From contig JAFZOC010000011.1 of NCBI GenBank assembly GCA_017550765.1, positions 1-7,815 of the forward strand: a DNA stretch of 7,815 nucleotides. Reading direction: 5' to 3'. Positions within the stretch are counted from its first letter, which is position 1; each line of letters starts with the position of its first letter. Made by a program: the position numbers and the translations under genes. Below the pieces are notes generated by a model, which did no database searches, had not been told where the DNA came from, and worked only from the letters and a program-made list of their open reading frames with translations. The stretch is from Oscillospiraceae bacterium. GTDB lineage: Bacteria; Bacillota_A; Clostridia; Oscillospirales; Oscillospiraceae. Shown one piece after another: positions 4,095-7,815 of this stretch.

Positions 4095-6023
4095 TTATCC
4101 CTGCAGAGACGCCTGCATGGCGGAATAGTAGGCCTCGTTCTCTCTGTATTCCTTCTCGTAGAGGGCGCGGGCTTTCTCCTCCTCCTCCGCTCTCTTCTTC
4201 TCGCGCTCCGCTCTCTTTTCCGGCGTCATGGCGGCGAGCTTCTTTTCCTGCCGCTGCCGCGCCTTTTCTTCCCTGAGCCGTTTCTTCTCCGCCTCGGTCT
4301 CTTTCTTCAGGAGATATGCCGCGAGATACTTCGCCTTTTCTTCCTCGGCGTTCCCGCCCTTGGCCGCGCAGCGCTCCTCGATCTCCTTGAGCCTGTTGGC
4401 GATGAGCTCCTCCTCGGCCTCCGCCTGCTCGCGGCGCTCGCGCTCCTCCGGCTCGATCCACTCGCCGCCGTCTGCGAGCACCCGCTCCTTCAGACGTTCG
4501 CGGATGAGCCGCTGCTTGAAGGAGATCGTCTTCTCCACATTGAAGAACAGCAGCATGACGAAGCTGATCAGGCAGACGATCACGTCGAGGCCGACGTACA
4601 TGAAGGTGAAAGCGCTGTTGGTCGCCGCGTTCTGATCGACGGCGACGGTATAGACCCCGTCGATCGTCGGCTTGAGCGATGCCGCCGGGATCTGCAGAGA
4701 ATAGCCGAGATCCCGGATCTGCTGCAGGACGGCGGGCAGGGTCTCCGCCGTCGCGGTGAAGGGCTTGACATAGCCAGTACGGTTGATGATCATGTTCAGG
4801 ATGCCCACGCTGACGCCGGCCAGCACCACGATGATCGTGCTGTAGATCGACATGGCCATGCCGTCGCAGCGGAAGCCGTTCTTCCATTCCAGGTGGTCCA
4901 GCACGTCGGCGAACAGCGCCATGAACACATAGGAGCTCGGCAGGGAGCCCATGTTCTTGATGAACTGACCGATCAGCATCATCGTCATATCCCGCGGGAA
5001 CATCCAGCAGACCGCGCTGCCGATCGCCATGACGATCAGGCCGAGCATCAGGCAGTTGCGCTTGCCGATCTTTTTCGCCAGCGGCCACACGGCGAAGATG
5101 CCGATGCCCATCGGGAGACCGCCGATGACGTTGATGAGCGTCAGGGTCACGCCGTCGGAGTAGGTGCCCAGCACGTAGTTGCAGAAGTAGATCCCCGAGT
5201 TGACCTTGATCGCGGCGGCAAAGTTGCTGATCAGGAAGTAGCCCAGGATGATCAGCGTGAGCCCGTCGCTGAACACGGCCTTGATCGTCTTGCCGTAGGG
5301 GATCTTTTTCTCCTCGCCCCCGCCGGCCTCCTCGGTCACGCGCTCCTTGGTGTAGTAGTACTCCAGGATGATCAGCGGGAAGGACAGGATCGACACGACG
5401 CTCATGACCGTCATCCACATGGTCTTGCTCGTGCCCATCATCGGCAGCAGGATCATCGGCACCAGGAACGCGCCGATGATGCCGGTCACCATGATCGAGG
5501 CGACCTGGTTGAAGACGGCCACCGTGCCTCGCTCCACGGTGTTGCGCGTGGAGAGCGGCACCATCAGGTTGTGCGACATGTTGTAGATCGTGAAAGCGAT
5601 CGAGAAGAACAGATTGTAGCTGAGCAGGATCCAGATCGCCTGCACCTTCTGATCGGCGTTCGGCACCGCGTAGAGCAGCACGCCGGAGATCGGGATCAGG
5701 ACCGCCGCCAGGAGGATATAGGGGCGGGCCTTGCCCTGCCGGGTGCGGGTGCGCTCGATGATCCAGCCCATCACGAAGTTCGTGACCGCGTCGAGGATCT
5801 TGGACACGATGGGAAAGACGGCGAGGAACATGCCCTTCCACAGATCGCCGATGCCGATGACATCGGTGTAGAACATGTTCAGGAACGAGCCGCCGAGGAT
5901 CGCGTTGACCAGCAGCGCGCCGCTGGGGCCGAGCAGATAGCCGATCCAGCGCTCCTTGGCGGAGATGCTGCTGCCCCTGGCTTTGGGATCGAAGAACTTG
6001 GCGTCGATGAGTCTATGCTCCAT
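4095..6023 (-). CDS. GPH-family (MFS) sugar:cation symporter for xylo-oligosaccharides, with long charged C-terminal tail
   Basis: A 642-residue membrane carrier of the glycoside-pentoside-hexuronide group (MelB/XynB-type). About twelve helices lie between residues 29 and 495. Family signatures are the helix 2-3 region DAVTNFVMGWIIERTR with RQGKARPY (78-102), and ADVLDHLEWKNGFRCDG (372-388) before helix 11. Residues 415-470, between helices 11 and 12, form a longer loop than in enteric members and should face outward. After helix 12, from FNVEKTI (495) to the end, a tail of about 147 residues is made almost wholly of Glu, Lys, Arg, Ala and Gln. It should form one or more cytoplasmic helices or coiled coils. 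The start at 6023 has an AAAGAGG 9 bases upstream. It is 35 bases after GH39 and 21 before GH43. Its position between two xyloside hydrolases points to import of xylose-containing oligosaccharides, probably driven by Na+ or H+. Confidence 0.9.
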   Translation of the reverse strand: MEHRLIDAKFFDPKARGSSISAKERWIGYLLGPSGALLVNAILGGSFLNMFYTDVIGIGDLWKGMFLAVFPIVSKILDAVTNFVMGWIIERTRTRQGKARPYILLAAVLIPISGVLLYAVPNADQKVQAIWILLSYNLFFSIAFTIYNMSHNLMVPLSTRNTVERGTVAVFNQVASIMVTGIIGAFLVPMILLPMMGTSKTMWMTVMSVVSILSFPLIILEYYYTKERVTEEAGGGEEKKIPYGKTIKAVFSDGLTLIILGYFLISNFAAAIKVNSGIYFCNYVLGTYSDGVTLTLINVIGGLPMGIGIFAVWPLAKKIGKRNCLMLGLIVMAIGSAVCWMFPRDMTMMLIGQFIKNMGSLPSSYVFMALFADVLDHLEWKNGFRCDGMAMSIYSTIIVVLAGVSVGILNMIINRTGYVKPFTATAETLPAVLQQIRDLGYSLQIPAASLKPTIDGVYTVAVDQNAATNSAFTFMYVGLDVIVCLISFVMLLFFNVEKTISFKQRLIRERLKERVLADGGEWIEPEERERREQAEAEEELIANRLKEIEERCAAKGGNAEEEKAKYLAAYLLKKETEAEKKRLREEKARQRQEKKLAAMTPEKRAEREKKRAEEEEKARALYEKEYRENEAYYSAMQASLQG

Positions 6024-6058
6024 GTCGCTTGGCCTCTTTTCTGTCTTTTGCGGCCGCT

Positions 6059-7600
6059 TCAGGCCTTCACGCCAATCAGCAGCACGTCGTTGGTCCTGAG
6101 GGAGACCGCGAGCTCGGTCTTCCCCTCCGCAGCGCGGAACGGCAAGGCCTCCTCCCGCAGGCGGGATCTTTCTTTGATCTCTTCGACCTGTGCTCTCGTC
6201 AGGCTGTCCGGCGCTCCCATCTCCTGCCAGAGCCGCTTGGGAGCGCAGTGGGTATCGTCGATGCGCTGCGCCGTGACCGCGGCCGCCTCAAAGTCCAGCG
6301 AGACCGTCAGGTCATAGCGCCTGTTCTCGTCGACATCGCCGCTCTGGGGCGTCAGCAGGATCTGGACGTCCTCCCCGTCGGTGAAGGCGCCGAGGTCCAG
6401 CTCTTCCGTCCCGGAGACCGGCAGCCTGCGCGGATAGAGCTGGCTCAGGAGCTTGAAGCCCCAGAAGTTCGGCTTGGGGATGCCGTCGTTGGACACCACG
6501 CCGAAGCTGCCCACAAAGGGCCGCGGCAGCATGAACTGCTCCTCGAAGAGGTCGGAGCAGCACCAGAACATATAGGCGTCCAGGCTGCCCGCCAGATCGA
6601 GGCAGGACTTCACCGCGAAAGCCGCGGCGTATTTCTCGTCGTGCACCGGCGCGCCGAAGACCGCCATGGAATTCCACTCGGTGATGAACAGCGGCCGATC
6701 GCCGACCTGCCGCTTCGCCTCGCGGTCCATGTCCGCGAGCACCCCCTTGGGCCAGCGCTTCGCGTCCTCCGGCCGGAAGAACACCTCGCGCAGCGTTTCG
6801 CCCAGCGGCGTTCCGTTTTTCGCGGCTCTCCTGGTCGCGGCGAACATACGGCGGATGTTGGAGAGCGTGATGAAGTTGCCGAAACCGTCGCCCGGATAGT
6901 GGTGCGTCGAGATGAAGTCGCAGGGGACGCCGTTCTTCTCGCAGAAGTCGATGAACTCCGGCAGCCAGCGGCAGGCGCTGGTGGACGGTCCGCCGACGCG
7001 CAAATTCTCGTCCACGCTCTTGACCGCGCGGGCCGTGGCCTCATAGAGCCTGAAATAATCCCGCTGCGTCCCGGCAAAGAAGACGCCCAGGTCCGGCTCG
7101 TTCCAGACCTCAAAGTACCAGCTCTCCACCTCCTCTCTCCCGTAGCGGTCCAGCAGGAAGCGGATGAAGCGGCGGATATAGTCCGCCCACTCGTCCAGCG
7201 AGCGCGGCATGCAGATGTTGGGAGCGTAGCGCAGACCCAGCTTCTTTCCCTTTGCCAGCGCGGAGGGCATGAAGCTCAGCTCCACGAAGGGCTTGACCCC
7301 GCAGGCGAGCAGATCGTCGTACACGTGTCCGACCTGGCGGAAGTTGATCTCCCGGATCTTGTTCTTACCGGGCACCGAGGCGAACATCCGGCAGTCGCCC
7401 ATGCGCTGATAGGTCAGCATGTCGTCGTCCAGCACGCCGTGGCAGCGGATGTATCGGATCCCCAGCTCGTCGTGCGCCAGCTTGATGTGTTCGCAGACGT
7501 CCGTGCGGTGCAGCAGGTAGGCGTGACAGTTGCCGAAGCCCATCTGCCAGGAAAAGTCGGTGGGCGTGGTCGGCGCGCCGCGTTGGATGTGCAGATCCAT
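6059..7600 (-). CDS. Glycoside hydrolase family 39 beta-xylosidase
   Basis: A 513-residue retaining glycosidase of clan GH-A. The (beta/alpha)8 barrel spans about residues 10-390. WYFEVWNEPDLGVFF (161-175) contains Asn167-Glu168, the acid/base signature of GH39. LFITEWNSM (304-312) contains E308, the nucleophile. HHYPGD (233-238) and GPSTSA (204-209) match conserved active-site loops. The N-terminal segment with FGNCHAYLL and the length near 500 residues are normal for bacterial GH39 beta-xylosidases. A small beta domain closes the C-terminus (about 395-513), where helical residues 460-485 appear to be an insertion. There is no signal peptide, so it is cytoplasmic and would release xylose from the non-reducing ends of imported oligosaccharides. 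AGGAGAG lies 5 bases before the ATG. It is the first gene of the four-gene operon, directly after a promoter. Confidence 0.93.
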   Translation of the reverse strand: MDLHIQRGAPTTPTDFSWQMGFGNCHAYLLHRTDVCEHIKLAHDELGIRYIRCHGVLDDDMLTYQRMGDCRMFASVPGKNKIREINFRQVGHVYDDLLACGVKPFVELSFMPSALAKGKKLGLRYAPNICMPRSLDEWADYIRRFIRFLLDRYGREEVESWYFEVWNEPDLGVFFAGTQRDYFRLYEATARAVKSVDENLRVGGPSTSACRWLPEFIDFCEKNGVPCDFISTHHYPGDGFGNFITLSNIRRMFAATRRAAKNGTPLGETLREVFFRPEDAKRWPKGVLADMDREAKRQVGDRPLFITEWNSMAVFGAPVHDEKYAAAFAVKSCLDLAGSLDAYMFWCCSDLFEEQFMLPRPFVGSFGVVSNDGIPKPNFWGFKLLSQLYPRRLPVSGTEELDLGAFTDGEDVQILLTPQSGDVDENRRYDLTVSLDFEAAAVTAQRIDDTHCAPKRLWQEMGAPDSLTRAQVEEIKERSRLREEALPFRAAEGKTELAVSLRTNDVLLIGVKA

Positions 7601-7605
7601 AGGAT

Positions 7606-7612
7606 CTCTCCT
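7606..7612 (-). promoter_or_regulatory. Ribosome binding site of the GH39 gene
   Basis: AGGAGAG on the minus strand, 5 bases before the ATG at 7600. It rules out a longer upstream frame. Confidence 0.7.
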
Positions 7613-7622
7613 GTCGATCGTG

Positions 7623-7650
7623 AGTTTATCGGATGTCGGAAGACTGTCAA
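7623..7650 (-). promoter_or_regulatory. Predicted promoter of the xylo-oligosaccharide operon
   Basis: Minus-strand TTGACA (7650-7645) preceded by a T-run, then a 16-base spacer, then TAAACT (7628-7623). The -35 is perfect, while the -10 matches 4 of 6, as expected for an activated or regulated promoter. The predicted start is around 7616, leaving a leader of only about 15-20 bases. I see no clear CcpA (cre) or LacI-type palindrome, and no regulator gene is present in the window. Confidence 0.5.
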
Positions 7651-7815
7651 AAAACCTCGCTGTAGCGTCAGATAACAGAGCAGCGGGGGAGCTCGAGGGG
7701 GCAAGGCCCCTTGCTCGCCTTGCCGCTTTGCCATTCCCGGGCCTGCTTCGCGACGGCCCGCCAATGGCGCGGCTGCGGAAACTGCGCTTTGCCTGTATCT
7801 GCCACAGGCAGCGGC
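7651..7815. other. Upstream intergenic stretch with GC-rich inverted repeats, possible repeat element
   Basis: No protein-like frame is seen. It contains the near-palindrome GCAAGGCCCCTTGC (7701-7714), CGCCAATGGCG (7759-7769), and GCCTGT/ACAGGC (7791-7809). Dense short palindromes beside an operon start look like an intergenic repeat or the end of the neighbouring unit. Only one copy is visible, so this cannot be tested here. Confidence 0.3.

Noticed and set aside
3889..5841. A 650-codon open frame on the minus strand in another frame across the transporter and the GH43 start
   Set aside because: The overlapping frame encodes a convincing 12-helix transporter, while this one gives Arg/His/Asp-rich sequence without membrane segments or motifs.
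4893..6317. A 474-codon open frame on the plus strand opposite the transporter
   Set aside because: Antisense to the transporter. The product is dominated by His, Asp, Gln and Arg, a typical complement of membrane-protein codons, and it has no good ribosome binding site.
6029..7675. A 548-codon open frame on the plus strand opposite the GH39 gene
   Set aside because: It lies entirely antisense to a gene with clear GH39 catalytic motifs. Its product is His/Asp/Val-rich with no recognisable domain, as expected from the reverse strand of a GC-rich gene.
1..7815. CRISPR array, tRNA, rRNA, insertion sequence or phage attachment site
   Set aside because: I looked for regularly spaced repeats, cloverleaf arms, transposase motifs and flanking direct repeats and saw none that hold up.

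Overview
The window reads as a GC-rich Firmicutes genome, most likely a gut or rumen clostridium of the Oscillospiraceae/Ruminococcaceae type. The reasons are strong AGGAGG-type ribosome binding sites before every gene, consensus sigma-A promoters, a GPH-family sugar symporter with a charged C-terminal tail, and cytoplasmic GH39 and GH43 enzymes. This placement is inferred from style, not from a marker gene. High GC also creates long antisense open frames, which I treat as shadows.

Left part (1-1214): a divergent metal-regulator module. On the minus strand, running off the left edge, is the N-terminal half of a metallo-beta-lactamase-fold protein with an HxDxDH metal motif. On the plus strand is a short DtxR/MntR-family metal-dependent repressor. 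A 33-residue single-pass membrane peptide overlaps the repressor stop codon by ATGA. The 270-base gap between the divergent genes holds two back-to-back promoters. Each has a copy of the same inverted repeat, GTTAGR-N4-TCTAAC, over its predicted transcription start. The simplest reading is that the repressor controls both itself and the hydrolase.

Middle (1215-1674): about 460 bases with no credible gene, at the meeting point of two convergent transcription units. It is rich in inverted repeats, including a hairpin with a 22-bp stem, one with a perfect 14-bp stem that extends further, and a third with 8-bp arms. A further long, bulged stem-loop lies to their left. At least one hairpin probably terminates the sugar operon. 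The left part could be a structured RNA or only GC-rich spacer.

Right part (1675-7600, all minus strand): a compact four-gene operon read right to left, with gaps of 35, 21 and 20 bases. The order is GH39 beta-xylosidase, GPH-type pentoside symporter, GH43 xylosidase/arabinofuranosidase with a C-terminal beta-sandwich domain, and an alpha/beta-hydrolase esterase of the HGGGW/GDSAG type. None of the three enzymes has a signal peptide. Together they suggest import of short, decorated (perhaps acetylated) xylo-oligosaccharides followed by cytoplasmic deacetylation and hydrolysis to pentoses. A promoter (TTGACA-16-TAAACT) lies just upstream of the GH39 gene. The last ~165 bases at the right edge hold no gene, only GC-rich inverted repeats that look like an intergenic repeat element.
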